64,000 nt of DNA. It comes from Aurantiochytrium sp. KH105 (lineage: Eukaryota; Sar; Bigyra; Thraustochytrida; Thraustochytriidae). Position 1 is the stretch's first letter, and each line of letters opens with the position of its first letter. Location: the NCBI GenBank assembly GCA_003116975.1, contig BGKB01000078.1, positions 124,001 to 188,000 of the forward strand. The letters run 5' to 3'. The translations under genes and the position numbers were made by a program. Under the pieces are notes generated by a model that was not told the origin of the DNA, searched no databases, and saw only the letters and a list, made by a program, of their open reading frames with translations. Positions 20,005 to 30,245 of this stretch are shown one piece after another.

Positions 20005-20465
20005 CTAATGACGGGCCGGCCGTCTCTCCTGCGTGTGCGTGATAGGGAGTAGTGTTGCTTGGGTGGCGCGTACTTGCGTCCGCGGTTGGTGCACTTGCAG
20101 CACGTGAATTCCGACTTCCATCCAGAAAGTCCCCTTGGCCGCCGCAGTGTCCATTTCGAGCGTCCGTCCATTCTTCGCCACCCTCGTCACGGAGGGAACG
20201 CGGGATCGGAGCACCCCAGCTGCAGCTGACGGTCTCGGACTTGCACACAGTCAGAGGAGCAAAGTACTTGGCACGCAAGGCGACGACCTTTTCGAGGGAA
20301 CCCAGACGAAGCAAAAGCGCGATCGCGCCGAGGCTGCGTACCGTGCTTCAAAAGGCTCGTTTCGGCCTGAGATTGGACAGACTCGTACGAAAAGACGTTG
20401 CTTCGAACGGTCTCAACGAGTTCGCGGCCAATGGCATCTCTAGCCGCCCGGTCCATGGGAGTCAT
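20005..20465 (-). pseudogene. Coding-like tract broken by frame changes, unrecognised
   Basis: Reading leftward from an ATG at 20465, about 40 codons have the G/C-ending codon use of real genes here (MTPMDRAARDAIGREL and on, to SLLKHG). Near 20342 good coding character jumps by one base into another frame (RSLGAIALLLRLGSLEKVV), and near 20200 it may jump again. No family is recognised. A decayed gene, an assembly error or a gene with unrecognised introns could all give this picture. The only GT..AG pair right at the first break is 8 bases apart, too short for a normal intron. The tract lies between the sulfotransferase promoter and the AT-hook gene. Confidence 0.35.
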
Positions 20466-20985
20466 CGCCAAGAGATGAACATAGGCTCCTGGTAGGATTT
20501 GGCTACTCAGACTGTCACTGTGCACTTGCGTGCGCCCTTCGTACGCGTTTTGCCGCAGTCTCGGAGCTTGGGTCTAACGGCTTTTTTGTTTGTTTGTGGT
20601 GCATGATGACATCAACAACTCCATTCCGGGCCATGATTACTGCAGATGAGCAGGCAATGTATCAGCTTGTAACACTGATTCAGCCCAAAAGGTAGGAGAT
20701 GAAGTTGGTGACAAGGAAAAGAAGTGAGGTGCCGGTCGATGAGAACGCGGTTGCTTCATTAGCTTGCATGACGGCCAGTGGGTGTGTTGGCTTGCTTGTG
20801 ATTGGATCGTGCATGATGCTGGTGGTAGGTTTTACAGCAAGTTAGCAGATATGCTTGGTGGACGTCCGAAAAAAGTTAGGTGAAACCACCAGATTTCGAT
20901 CGTCCGTCGGCCTTTCGTAACAAGTGCCGTACAAACGTCACAACGTCCTGCTTGGCTTATGGCCTACTTACTACCTAGAAGACCA

Positions 20986-21198
20986 CTTGTTCATGCGGTA
21001 AACTTGACCGAGTGCATCCTGTCAGGGACAATGTCTCAACAACAATTCGAAAACCCATCAATCGAAAACCTAATCTCACTACCGACCGCTTGTTCGTTCA
21101 TGCGGTAAACTTGACCAAGTGCACCTTGTCAGTGGCAATGCCTCAACAAGAGTTCAAAAATCCATGAATCGAAAACCTAATCTCGCTACCGATCTAGA
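20986..21198. repeat. Two-copy tandem duplication, about 107-bp unit
   Basis: The block containing TTCATGCGGTAAACTTGACC at 20990 recurs 107 bases later at 21097, followed in both copies by a similar ATCGAAAACCTAATCTC stretch. Copies differ at scattered positions, so the duplication is not recent. It ends about 25 bases before the stop codon of the AT-hook protein gene. Confidence 0.85.
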
Positions 21199-21223
21199 TA
21201 GAGAGCCAACGTCTAATGCATTT

Positions 21224-24200
21224 TTAGCGCTTTTGCTTTTTGACAGGCCGCGCAGAAGGACTCGAAGTTGGTATGCCCGTGCTTGCTGGAAGCAACTTGA
21301 GCAGCTCCCGAGGAAGCTTGTCGAAGGACGTGAGCTTGGACTCAAAGTGGAACTCTGCGCATTGGTCCGCGTGCGAGTACGAGATGTAGACAGGGAGAGC
21401 TACAACAATATAAGTCGTTGTTGTAATTTTGATGCGACAGGAATTGAGGCCGAGTGACTTTTTCAAATCCTTGTAGCTTGTGATGCGCAACGCAAGATTG
21501 TGGCGACGATCCTCGTTGCGGATTTGTTCGGCCCAAGCGCGCTGTTCGGCAGTCGGAAGGAGGTCGCGAAACATCCAATAGAAGTCCTGCACAGGCATGA
21601 CGTGCTTGTAAGCAATGGTAGCTGGCACGAGTCGGCGCATCACCTCCGAAAGCGAGTTGAATTTGAAGCCAGTTGGCGCCAGGAATTTCTTTTTCGATTT
21701 GGCAGACGTCTGGTGTTTAATCCAACCCACAGGCAAGATCTGAAGATCCTCATCTGTGCCAGGATCCTCGTCCGGAACCTTGGCATGGCCAGCTTCCATG
21801 CCCTTTTGGAATCCTTTGCCGATGACACGCTTGTACACCATGCCCAGCCCACTCACGTCACGACGCTTGGCGTCAATGTCGGGGACACCTCGGCCAACAC
21901 CAAACGTGTCGCTCCCTTCGAGGTCGGCAACGCGGATGGGCGGAGGTGCATCGAGGCTCGCGTCATCGGACCGCGGGGCGTCGGTGTTTGCATCGGCTGT
22001 TGTTGTTGCTGTATGTTCGGCCTGTCCAGTCTCCAGGTCGACCTTGATACTTTTCTCATGCGCAGCCTTGGCATCGGTCCCGGACTGGGGCCGTTTGAAG
22101 GGTGATTGATTGCGCGGCTTGGCCATGAGCTCAGAAAAGCCCATCGTAAGAGCTCGACCTTGTGTGGTAAAGTCTTTCGTCTTGCGAGATAGCTTATCGC
22201 GAGATGCCAATGGTGCAAAATACGACATGGGCTCTGCTGCGCTCGTCTCGTCGTCCATTTTGCGTTTCTTTGACGACGACGACGACGACGACGACGAAGT
22301 TGATGAAGATGAAGAAGAGGTCGACGATGGCGCCTCTTGCGCTGAAGAGACAGGCCCAGGTCCTGTCGCCGCTGCCACTTTCGCTGTCTTCACCGTCGTA
22401 GAGTCTGGAGGCGCAGGGGAGGAGGAAGCGGTGGAAGTGTTGGAAGCAACCAAAGGTGCGGTTGTTGGTGGTTCGGTTGTTGGCGGTTTGGTTGTTGGCG
22501 GTTTGGTTGTTGGCGGTTCGGTTGTTGGCGGTTCGGTTGTCGCTCTAGATTTCTCCCATTCGCGCCGTTCAAAACATTGACGTAGCGCGTCTTGACCAAG
22601 GTGCTCAAAACACCTCATCCCAATGCGTGCAAGCTTGGTGCATTTCTCCTCCTCGCAGCGGTCTCCACCGCCATGCAGGGTACAAAGACCTGTACCTCGG
22701 TCAATTCGGTCGCAACCAGGCTTGGAGCACCGAGGACGCCGCCACGAGTCTTTGGCAACAGACATGCGTTTTTTTGGAACGCGTGCAGGCTTCGGCGGTT
22801 TGGCTTCTTTGGGTGGGCGCCCAGCCTTGGGTTTGGGTTTGGGTTTGGTTCCGGCAGCAGCGGTCGAGATTTTCGGCGGACGACCGGGACCCCGTTTTAC
22901 GGCCTTCTTCGCAGTTGATGTCTTGGCAGTAACACCAGCGAGGCTAGTTTTGCTTTCAACACTATTGCTGCGGGCAGTGGGGCGAGGGAGGGCGGTGCTG
23001 GCAGTACTGGCCGTGACAAAGCCATTGAGCTGCTGAGAGACCACGGCTCGTTGCGCAAAGCTTGGATTGAAGCCAAGTGGGACCCGCTGCGCCAGAGCGT
23101 CGAGGTCCGCGGCAGTTGGGCCCGAGAAAATTTTCCCAGAAACACCGTTTGCACCTTGTTTGGATGCTAGTTCATAAAGGTCTTTGAAGCTCTGCATCGA
23201 CGCTTCTGCCTGGGCTTTAAGCTGCATGACGATCTCAATATCTTTCTGAGTCGCGGGCAGGTTCTTGGGCATCGCTTGCACCAAGTCTGCAGCCGAAGGT
23301 GCCGACAAGTCTGCAGGGGCGCCGTTTTTTCCTTTGAGTCCTCGCAAGTATGAAGCCAGTTCAAGATTTCCGGCAGACGAAGTAAATTTTCGCGAAGGCG
23401 CGCCTGGCCCCGATGGCTGCTGGTTCTGCGAGGGGGTTGGCTGTCGCGCGAGCATTTTCAGGGTTTGTGCCATGTCTTGCATTTGTTTTCCTCCTACGTC
23501 AGGGCGCACATTTGTCGAGGAGGAAAAGGAGGAGGAGGAAGAAGAAGAAGGGCCTGTCGTTGCCATGCTGCACACATCGCCAAGAAGACCAAGCGTCTCA
23601 CTTGAAGATGAGGCGCCTGGTCCAGACGGGTGAAGATGCATGCCGTGTCGAGGCCCAGGGGGGAGATCGGCAGCGGTAGGTCTCGTCAGCGGTTTCCCAT
23701 TGGCATGCAAAAGTGTACTTAAACCCCGAGAAGGTCCAGCGGAGGAAGTGGTGCTTGCGGTTGTGAATGTATTGTGCTGGTTCATTTGTTTGAGTTTCGT
23801 GATGAGCTCTTGCGCCTGACTCGATGAGGTAGCGGCTGAAGCCGCACTCAGTGCAGGGGACCCTCCCTTTGGGACTGACTGAGAAGTCGCAGCAGGGGTG
23901 GGAAGAGCAGTGGACGAGGGCGCAAACGAGGATGACGAAGGAGCGGGAGCGACAAGATTTGCTTGTGGCCCCGGCACTGATGGTTCGGATCTCTGTGCGG
24001 CTGCTGCAGCGGTGGGATCCTCTTTGCGACGTAACGGCGGCACGCTCTCAGGCATTGCCAAAGGAGGATGAGAAGACTGAGTTGTTGGTCCTGAGCTCGT
24101 GACTTGCGTGGGCGCGTGGTGAGTTTGCGGCGGGCACTGGGGCCTGTGCGGGTGAAGGAGATGCTGGTGGTGGTTGGGACCCGGTTGGCCCGTTCCAGCT

Positions 24201-24274
24201 GCGGCGACCTCTTGCGGAGGGGGCGGCATCGACGGTGCAGCGCCTGCGCCAGGTTCAGGCCCGCCTTGCGCCAT
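21224..24274 (-). CDS. Nuclear DNA-binding protein with AT-hooks, Cys/His HGG repeat and MBD-like domain
   Basis: A 1,016-residue, mostly disordered Ser/Pro/Ala-rich protein. Two AT-hooks are seen (GPGRPPK near residue 460 and AGRPPK near 483). Next comes a Cys/His pair of units near 510-555 (CSKPGCD..GLCTLHGGGDRCEEEKC..MRCFEH), the repeat known from plant WRKY19-like proteins and common in oomycetes. A TEPPTT/TKPPTT repeat (about 577-606) and a poly-Ser run follow. Near 845-878, LPVGWIKHQTSAKSKKKFLAP then GFKFNSLSEVMRRL resembles a methyl-CpG-binding (TAM/MBD) fold. The frame is open to 24358 but that codon is GTG; the first ATG is at 24274. A chromatin or transcription role is inferred; DNA target unknown. 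Confidence 0.75.
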   Translation of the reverse strand: MAQGGPEPGAGAAPSMPPPPQEVAAAGTGQPGPNHHQHLLHPHRPQCPPQTHHAPTQVTSSGPTTQSSHPPLAMPESVPPLRRKEDPTAAAAAQRSEPSVPGPQANLVAPAPSSSSFAPSSTALPTPAATSQSVPKGGSPALSAASAATSSSQAQELITKLKQMNQHNTFTTASTTSSAGPSRGLSTLLHANGKPLTRPTAADLPPGPRHGMHLHPSGPGASSSSETLGLLGDVCSMATTGPSSSSSSSFSSSTNVRPDVGGKQMQDMAQTLKMLARQPTPSQNQQPSGPGAPSRKFTSSAGNLELASYLRGLKGKNGAPADLSAPSAADLVQAMPKNLPATQKDIEIVMQLKAQAEASMQSFKDLYELASKQGANGVSGKIFSGPTAADLDALAQRVPLGFNPSFAQRAVVSQQLNGFVTASTASTALPRPTARSNSVESKTSLAGVTAKTSTAKKAVKRGPGRPPKISTAAAGTKPKPKPKAGRPPKEAKPPKPARVPKKRMSVAKDSWRRPRCSKPGCDRIDRGTGLCTLHGGGDRCEEEKCTKLARIGMRCFEHLGQDALRQCFERREWEKSRATTEPPTTEPPTTKPPTTKPPTTEPPTTAPLVASNTSTASSSPAPPDSTTVKTAKVAAATGPGPVSSAQEAPSSTSSSSSSTSSSSSSSSSKKRKMDDETSAAEPMSYFAPLASRDKLSRKTKDFTTQGRALTMGFSELMAKPRNQSPFKRPQSGTDAKAAHEKSIKVDLETGQAEHTATTTADANTDAPRSDDASLDAPPPIRVADLEGSDTFGVGRGVPDIDAKRRDVSGLGMVYKRVIGKGFQKGMEAGHAKVPDEDPGTDEDLQILPVGWIKHQTSAKSKKKFLAPTGFKFNSLSEVMRRLVPATIAYKHVMPVQDFYWMFRDLLPTAEQRAWAEQIRNEDRRHNLALRITSYKDLKKSLGLNSCRIKITTTTYIVVALPVYISYSHADQCAEFHFESKLTSFDKLPRELLKLLPASTGIPTSSPSARPVKKQKR

Positions 24275-27134
24275 GCCCTGCGGCTCTATCGGCTTCGCCT
24301 CCTTGGCAGCAGCGCTCGAGGGCGGGCGGTCGCGCAGGGTGCGGCAACGACCGCTCACTCAAGAGCCTCTTGCGCGGCCCCCGTGCGACTCTTGCGCGCC
24401 GAGACAGCACAGTCCGTCGCGCCTGATTCTTCCCGCGCCGCGGCCCGCGGGTCGCCAGTCTTTCTGCGCGCAGCGGGCCCTGCGCGCGCCGTTGCCGCCG
24501 TCTCCGCGCGCGCCAGCTCGAGCTTGCTAGTTTTGCTCGCGCAGAGCCCTGCTTATTCGCCCGGGGGGGGTGGCGGCAACCACTTTTGGGCGGATGCCAC
24601 ATGACGTCCTCATTATCCATAGAATGCATAGCGCCATCACGACGTACGATACCCCTTTGTTCGATTCTGTTCTATGACAAGGAGCAATGTAAGCCGCTTC
24701 GTCGATAATCAGCGCGAGGACCGCGACCGCGACAACTTGAACGACGCTGGCGAACGATTGGCATGCGCTGCCGGTCACAGCGCAGGCGACGCGGCGGCCA
24801 CCGGGGAGGGAGAGGCCGGTCGCCCGACCTACGCGTGGACGTGTTGCTTTGAACGAACTTGAACCAAGGAAGGAGCGCGCGAACTCGGAAGGCAACAGCC
24901 GTAATAAATAAACTCTTCGTGTCGCCGACAGCTGCGGCGAGAGGCGGCTCCAGGCAAGACCAGGCAAATGAACGCGCGACGGCGAGCCGCAGGTAGCGGG
25001 CACACGGGGCGCGCGGCAGTTCGCCCTCTGCTCTGCGCCCAGCGGCAGGGCCGCCTCGCCTCGCGATCGTCGAGACTCTTGGTTGGGCTGGGCGAGTGCA
25101 CACGAGGTGAGGCTGCCGTTAGCTAGTAGTACTTTTACTGGGGAAAGAGGAAGAGGAGGAGGCAAGTGGAGTAAAAGAACGAAAGACTTGAAGGCAAAGA
25201 GGCGAAGACGTGGCAGCGGGTCTTTCACGGAGGAGGTGAGCTGGAGAGCGCGACGGCGATGCGCGAGCCGGAGATGGAGGAGCGTCATGACGACGCCCGC
25301 TGCCGCTGCCGGCATCGCGATGATGAGCATCAGCAGAGACGAGACGATGGCAATGATGCTGATGAAGAGGGCAGGCGCGGCGGGCTTCAAGATGGACGCC
25401 CGAGATCTTGTGTGCAGGCCGGTGAGACGCGTCGCGCCCCGGGGAAGGTGGAGTTGCTAGGTAGGTATGGGCTAGGCGTGGTGAACTACTTGCCTGTGCA
25501 GCAGTTGGATGAGCGCGATGGGGATGACGATGGGCGGCGAGAGGAGAGGCTTTCTCTGGCTTGGACTCGTTTTCCTCTCCTGGTTGGTTTTCAGGATTAG
25601 GTCAATCTGATTGGCTGGGTGGCGGCCGCTGCCGGCCATTAGTTCTCAAACTGGCTGTTAAAGGGCATCTACTTTTGATTGCTGCCAATGGCCATGGTAG
25701 CTGCTGGCTGGCTGGCGGATGACGAGCTCTTCCCAACCACGAGCAGTCGAGAGAATCATCAACCGAGCGAACGCGCAGCTCGCTCGCTCGGAATGATCAG
25801 AATCTTCTAACAAAGCTAGTATGTCTATGCCTATGCGTTCAGACTGCCACGCGAGGGAGAAGAACTCCAGCGCCGGCGGAGATGCGACATGCAGGCTGAT
25901 AAGCCTAGCCTCCAAGCCTAACCTCATTTCATTTCATCACAGCGAAGCGACGCGGCTGAATGGTAACCGTGAATCGAGTTTTCGGCCAAGATGGGTGGTG
26001 CCAGAGGATAGCATGGCCTGGTTGCTCGCTCGCAAACAAGTCTCTCGTGGTAACACAGCGCGTTCGTTGCCCCAGCCTCGTTCCAGCCTTGCCCAGCTCA
26101 GTCTGGGCAATAACGCCACAATACGAGGGAAGAAAGAAAGCAGCCGACCTGACTTGGAGGCAGGCGAGCTCTTCTCTCATTTGCGGACCGATGACTCTCC
26201 GTCACTGCCGCGCCGCGACCGACCCATGGTGGTAGACCTAGCAGCTTATGATGTACAAACTTACGCTATCTTGGCCGGCGGTTTGGGCTGGCGGTTTGTG
26301 AAAACTAGAAAAGCCCAGTGCAGACTCGACGGGAGAGGGAGAGGTGAAGGGACAAAATCGCACGCTCGCTCGCACGCACGCACGCACGCGCACATCACAC
26401 ACACGCATAAACAGGCCCGTTGGCCGCCCGGACACCTGGCGGCTGACCCGAGCAAGCACTGGGTGCAAGCCTTGTGGTAGGCCAGGGCTACTAGCCAAAA
26501 GCAACTTTTTCTTCCTTTTAGCAACGGAGCAGCCAGCCAGTATGATACTACAAACAGGCAGGCAAACAGACAGACATGGCTAGTTGATTGCTCTCACTTT
26601 CAGTATAAATGAGTCGAAAGCAATCAATCAATGGCAAATCAAACAATCAAACTCACTGTCGATCACACAGTGGTAGTATAGTACAGTAATAAGGTCCTCC
26701 ACAATCGATCAGCCACCAGTGGCAATAGAAATCGTAAAAATCGGTCAAGCATCAGCCAGTAGTCGAGCAAAGCAAGAATCTCTCTCTCACTCGTCACGTC
26801 AATCCGCCAGGAGACGCGCGACCGGTCGGCGGCCAGCGACGGCCGGCGGCCCAGATAAAAGGTGCGAACAGCGCGAACGCGCGGCAGCCCGAGCGACGTG
26901 GAGGAGCCGGGCCCAGCCCGGCCGGCGCGGCGCCCGTGCGAATCGGCTGGTTGGACCAACCGAGACGCCTGGGAGCGCCAGCAGCCGGCCGGCGACCGTC
27001 GGTTGCCTTACCCACTTTTCCCCCTCCCTCGCTCACCCGACCTCTTTCCTTCTTTTCTCTTCTCTCGATCCAAACCCCCGCCCGCGAGGGGCACTCGCGG
27101 CGTGTAAGAAAGCTCTGCCAACGAACTCGCAACG
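24275..27134. other. Long intergenic region between divergent AT-hook and CDK genes
   Basis: About 2.9 kb with no supported gene. A minus-strand frame from 25390 to 24527 begins with a hydrophobic stretch but then loses protein character. Features seen are a G run (24567-24576), an ACGC repeat (26368-26392) and TCAATC/AATCAA words at 26618-26650. The last few hundred bases before 27135 are GC-rich and should contain the CDK promoter. Confidence 0.45.
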
Positions 27135-28397
27135 ATGGAGCGCTACCAGCGTGTGGAGAAGATTGGTGAGGGCACCTATGGCGTCGTATACAAGGCCCGC
27201 GACAGACGCAGCGGATGTCTCTACGCCCTCAAGAAGATTGTCCTTGAAGGACAGGATGAGGGCGTGCCGAGCACTGCGATCCGGGAGATTAGCCTTTTGA
27301 AAGAGCTGTCTCACGAGAATATTGTAAGGCTCCGCGACGTCATTCACTTCGAAAGCAAACTTTACCTGGTTTTCGAGTTCCTCGATCAGGACCTGCGCAA
27401 ATACATGGACACGTGCGGGCCAGAGGGCCTCAGCTCGGACCTCGTCAAGTCGTACCTTTATCAGCTTCTCTTGGGCGTCGCCTTTTGCCACTCGCACCGA
27501 GTGCTGCACCGCGATCTCAAGCCGCAAAACCTACTCATTGACCGCACAGGTAAGCTCAAGCTCGCCGACTTTGGCCTGGCGCGCGCTTTTGGAATCCCCA
27601 TCCGCATGTACACGCACGAGGTGGTGACGCTCTGGTATCGCGCCCCAGAAATTCTTCTTGGCTCGCGCCACTACTCGACCCCCGTGGACGTGTGGAGCAT
27701 TGGCGTCATTTTTGCGGAAATGGCGAACCGCGATCCTCTGTTTCCGGGCGACTCTGAGATTGACGAGATCTTTCGAATCTTTCGGGCGCTGGGAACCCCG
27801 AACGAGAACTCTTGGCCCGGCGTGACTTCGCTGCCAGACTACCAGCCCATTTTTCCGAAATGGAAAGCCCAGCCCGTCGAAAAGTTTGCGCGGGGCATTG
27901 TTGACCCTCTTGGGCGCAATCTGCTTATGCGCATGCTCGAGTACGACCCGAGCCGCCGCATTACAGCCAAGGAGGCTCTTGACCATCCTTATTTCGACGT
28001 TGTGCGCCGTCAAGACCTGCGTGACCCTTACAAGCAACACTTTCCGGATCATCAGGCTGTCGCGGGCGTTCCTTCCATGGCCCCGCGCCGGGCGCCCCGA
28101 GCGCCGATGTTTCCCCCATCGTCGGCGCCGCCATTCCAACCCCGGCACCAACAAAATGTCTCTGGCGCTGCCTCTGGTGGCGGTGATGGTGAGCAGCAGG
28201 CCTTTTTCCAGCACCAGCAGTACCCTTCGTCAGCACGTGCTGACGTGCAACCCTCGAACCGTGCGCCCTTTGGTGCGGCTGCCGGCCCGATGTACAATTC
28301 TAGCGTCCGCGCAGCATCTTCTGCAGGCGCGGCCTCGGCAATGCATGCTGACCACCAGACCCAGGCTGCGGCCGAGGCTGAACACGGTTGGCGTTAG
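27135..28397 (+). CDS. Cyclin-dependent kinase, CDK1 type (PSTAIRE) with C-terminal extension
   Basis: A 420-residue Ser/Thr kinase. Residues 1-305 are a full CDK domain very close to CDK1/CDK2: GEGTYGVV loop with inhibitory-site T14 and Y15, ALKK lysine, PSTAIRE cyclin-binding helix, HRDLKPQN catalytic loop, [13 protein letters not shown] and activation segment [11 protein letters not shown] with the T-loop Thr. This set marks a cell-cycle kinase phosphorylating S/T-P sites with a cyclin partner. The last 115 residues or so are Pro/Gln/Ala/His-rich low complexity, absent from ordinary CDK1 (about 300 residues). The ATG at 27135 gives the canonical N-terminus [19 protein letters not shown]1 versus CDK2 orthology cannot be settled by eye. 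Confidence 0.95.
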   Translation: MERYQRVEKIGEGTYGVVYKARDRRSGCLYALKKIVLEGQDEGVPSTAIREISLLKELSHENIVRLRDVIHFESKLYLVFEFLDQDLRKYMDTCGPEGLSSDLVKSYLYQLLLGVAFCHSHRVLHRDLKPQNLLIDRTGKLKLADFGLARAFGIPIRMYTHEVVTLWYRAPEILLGSRHYSTPVDVWSIGVIFAEMANRDPLFPGDSEIDEIFRIFRALGTPNENSWPGVTSLPDYQPIFPKWKAQPVEKFARGIVDPLGRNLLMRMLEYDPSRRITAKEALDHPYFDVVRRQDLRDPYKQHFPDHQAVAGVPSMAPRRAPRAPMFPPSSAPPFQPRHQQNVSGAASGGGDGEQQAFFQHQQYPSSARADVQPSNRAPFGAAAGPMYNSSVRAASSAGAASAMHADHQTQAAAEAEHGWR

Positions 28398-29074
28398 CTG
28401 GCATCTAGGGATCCCCCTTTCTCTTTTTCTCGTGTTGTGAGGCGTGTGTAGTCGTTTACCGATCCCACATCTGCCTCGGATCCCGCCAAGCTAAGCAAAG
28501 CAAGAGCTGCGGCTGATCGCACCAGGGGCTTTCTTTCTTCTTTTCTTTTCTCTCCCTCATTCTCTCTTTCCTTTTCCTCATGCTTTATTCGAGCAATCGA
28601 GCGAAGGAAACCTCTTTGCGCGCGACCCACAAGTCCTCAGTTTCTTCAGAACAAGATTTAAAATATCAACGTTGAACGGCATCTCTTTCTTGGATTACTC
28701 GTTTTATAAGTACACGCAAACTCGACACAGTGGCCTTGCTTAACATTCTTTTTTTGCGACTCGTGTATTGACAATGTGGTATTGCACAGCGTCGAATTTT
28801 GCCTTGCTTTTAGTCAATCAAGAACAACGTTGTCGCGAGTCAAACAATAATCATTTCCCGAATTACACGCTTTCGGGGCAGGCTGGGATCGAGCAGGACT
28901 CGAATGAGGCACGCAAAAGCACAACATTGGGCTCGTTCTTTATTGTCATAGAGACCGTGGTATGCGTGGCAAGAAAAGAAAAAATGGGTTGTTCGAGTAA
29001 GTTCAGGGGGAGGAAACGGGTCTGCAAGCAAAAGCTTCTTGGCCTATTTGGAACAAGGGGGGGGGAGGAAAAAA
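28398..29074. other. Intergenic between convergent CDK and PITH genes
   Basis: Shared 3' region with TC/CT-rich stretches (28417-28435, 28525-28575), some AT-rich DNA near 28650-28760, and a G run at 29056-29066. No gene seen. Confidence 0.55.
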
Positions 29075-29752
29075 TCACAGGAGCTCGCCACGAGCATCAC
29101 TAGCGTCTGCGCGAGTGGACTCGTGATCCTTGAGCTGGGCACGCGCTTCGTACGTACATTCGACAACGCCGCGCCGCGCCGTTGTGCCCTCTCCTTTGAG
29201 TCCGATGAATGTGATGCGCGTAGAATCCGCGCCATGGTTCTCTGGAATGAAAATGGTCAAGGACGTAATGTTTGAAAACTTTGATGCCTTGACCGGGTAG
29301 TCGATCGCCCCTGCAAAGTCCTCGGCAAGCTCAAACTCTTGCACTGGAGCAAGATCGTGCGCCATTTCAAAGTCCACATCGTCGCGATTGACAAAGAGCT
29401 TCGCATGCATGGGCGCCTCGCCGTTGGGCCCGCCAATAATGCAAAACGACTTGAGCTTGACGGCGACGGTAAAGGGAATGTGGAAAATGAGTTCCGCGTC
29501 GTCCTCCTCGCTCAGCACGAAGCGCGAGTCATCAGCCTTCTCCATCATCGTCTTGAAGACCGTCTTTCCGGACCCTTCGACCTGCTCGTTCAGGCATGTG
29601 ATGCGCCCGGTGTCGATGAACTTAAGCAGAGAGTTCCCCTCCGGATCGTCTGGCGTCCCGTGCGAGTGCCCGTGACCCCCGCCTCCGTGCGAGTGCCCGT
29701 GACCTTCGTGACCGTGGTGGTCGTGTTCCTCTGCCTCGTCGCGGCAATCCAT
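29075..29752 (-). CDS. PITHD1: PITH-domain protein (PITHD1-like)
   Basis: A 225-residue protein with a His/Gly-rich N-terminus (HDHHGHEGHGHSHGGGGHGHSHG pattern, residues about 10-33) followed by a PITH domain, the proteasome-interacting domain also found at the C-terminus of thioredoxin-like TXNL1. Matches to human PITHD1 include ITCLNEQVEGSGKTVFK, the IPFTVAVKLKSF strand, a KFSNITSLTIFI strand and ADSTRITFIGLKGE. Human PITHD1 (211 residues) also begins with a short His/Gly-rich run, here much longer, which might bind metal. The frame is open to 30004, but the ATG at 29752 just precedes the His-rich start and the upstream part is low complexity. Function at the proteasome is inferred from the family. 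Confidence 0.93.
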   Translation of the reverse strand: MDCRDEAEEHDHHGHEGHGHSHGGGGHGHSHGTPDDPEGNSLLKFIDTGRITCLNEQVEGSGKTVFKTMMEKADDSRFVLSEEDDAELIFHIPFTVAVKLKSFCIIGGPNGEAPMHAKLFVNRDDVDFEMAHDLAPVQEFELAEDFAGAIDYPVKASKFSNITSLTIFIPENHGADSTRITFIGLKGEGTTARRGVVECTYEARAQLKDHESTRADASDARGELL

Positions 29753-30245
29753 CTTGCCCCACTCGCTCGACGGCAGCCTCGACCTCTGGCCAGACAGGTC
29801 GCGCGCGCCTAGTCTTTCTCCCTCTCGCGCGCGCGCTCGGCGTTGCCGCTCCCGCCGAGGGCTGCCAGCCTTCGTCGAAATCAGATGCAGCGGCCAAGAT
29901 AACAAACTACTTGGTTTGGGATACGAGACGAGACGGGACGAGAAGAGCGAGCCTGAGTCTCCTTTTCTTTCTTTCTTTCTTTCTTTCTGCTTCGCTTCAA
30001 CCAAGTGGTCCTGCCAGTGATGCTGCCACAGACAGACAGACAGACAGTCACACAGACAGCAGACAGTCAGAGCCGCAGCAGCCTTTCTTCTTCTCCTTCG
30101 TCTTCTGCTTCTCCGTCGTCATCATCGACAGGGAAAACCAAGCTTGTAACGAGCCCAACAAACGCGGCCCGCTCGGGCATTCACTGCAAGTCACAGTCAG
30201 CTGGTGACGGGAAGCGCAAGCAAGCGAGCGAGCGAAACGAGGAGC
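29753..30245. promoter_or_regulatory. Probable bidirectional promoter between PITH and NDUFAF6-like genes
   Basis: The two genes are divergent with 493 bases between start codons, so both promoters must lie here. It contains a TTTC microsatellite at about 29966-29990 and CAGACAGA runs at 30028-30066. No core promoter motif is recognised. Confidence 0.45.

Larger units (their letters stand above)
19609..21223. other. Intergenic region with coding-like tract and tandem duplication
   Basis: Left part is the likely sulfotransferase promoter. The middle holds a frameshifted coding-like stretch and the right part a 107-bp tandem duplication, both listed separately. The rest (20580-20985) shows no gene. 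Confidence 0.5.

Noticed and set aside
24527-25390. Minus-strand frame of 287 codons with a hydrophobic start
   Set aside because: After the first 45 residues composition becomes Arg/Ser/Pro/Leu-rich with no recognisable domain, and the DNA holds simple-repeat-like triplets. Not supported as a gene.
28885-28915. TTCGAGTCC on the minus strand, resembling a tRNA B-box
   Set aside because: Flanking bases do not pair as a T-stem and no acceptor or anticodon arm can be drawn.
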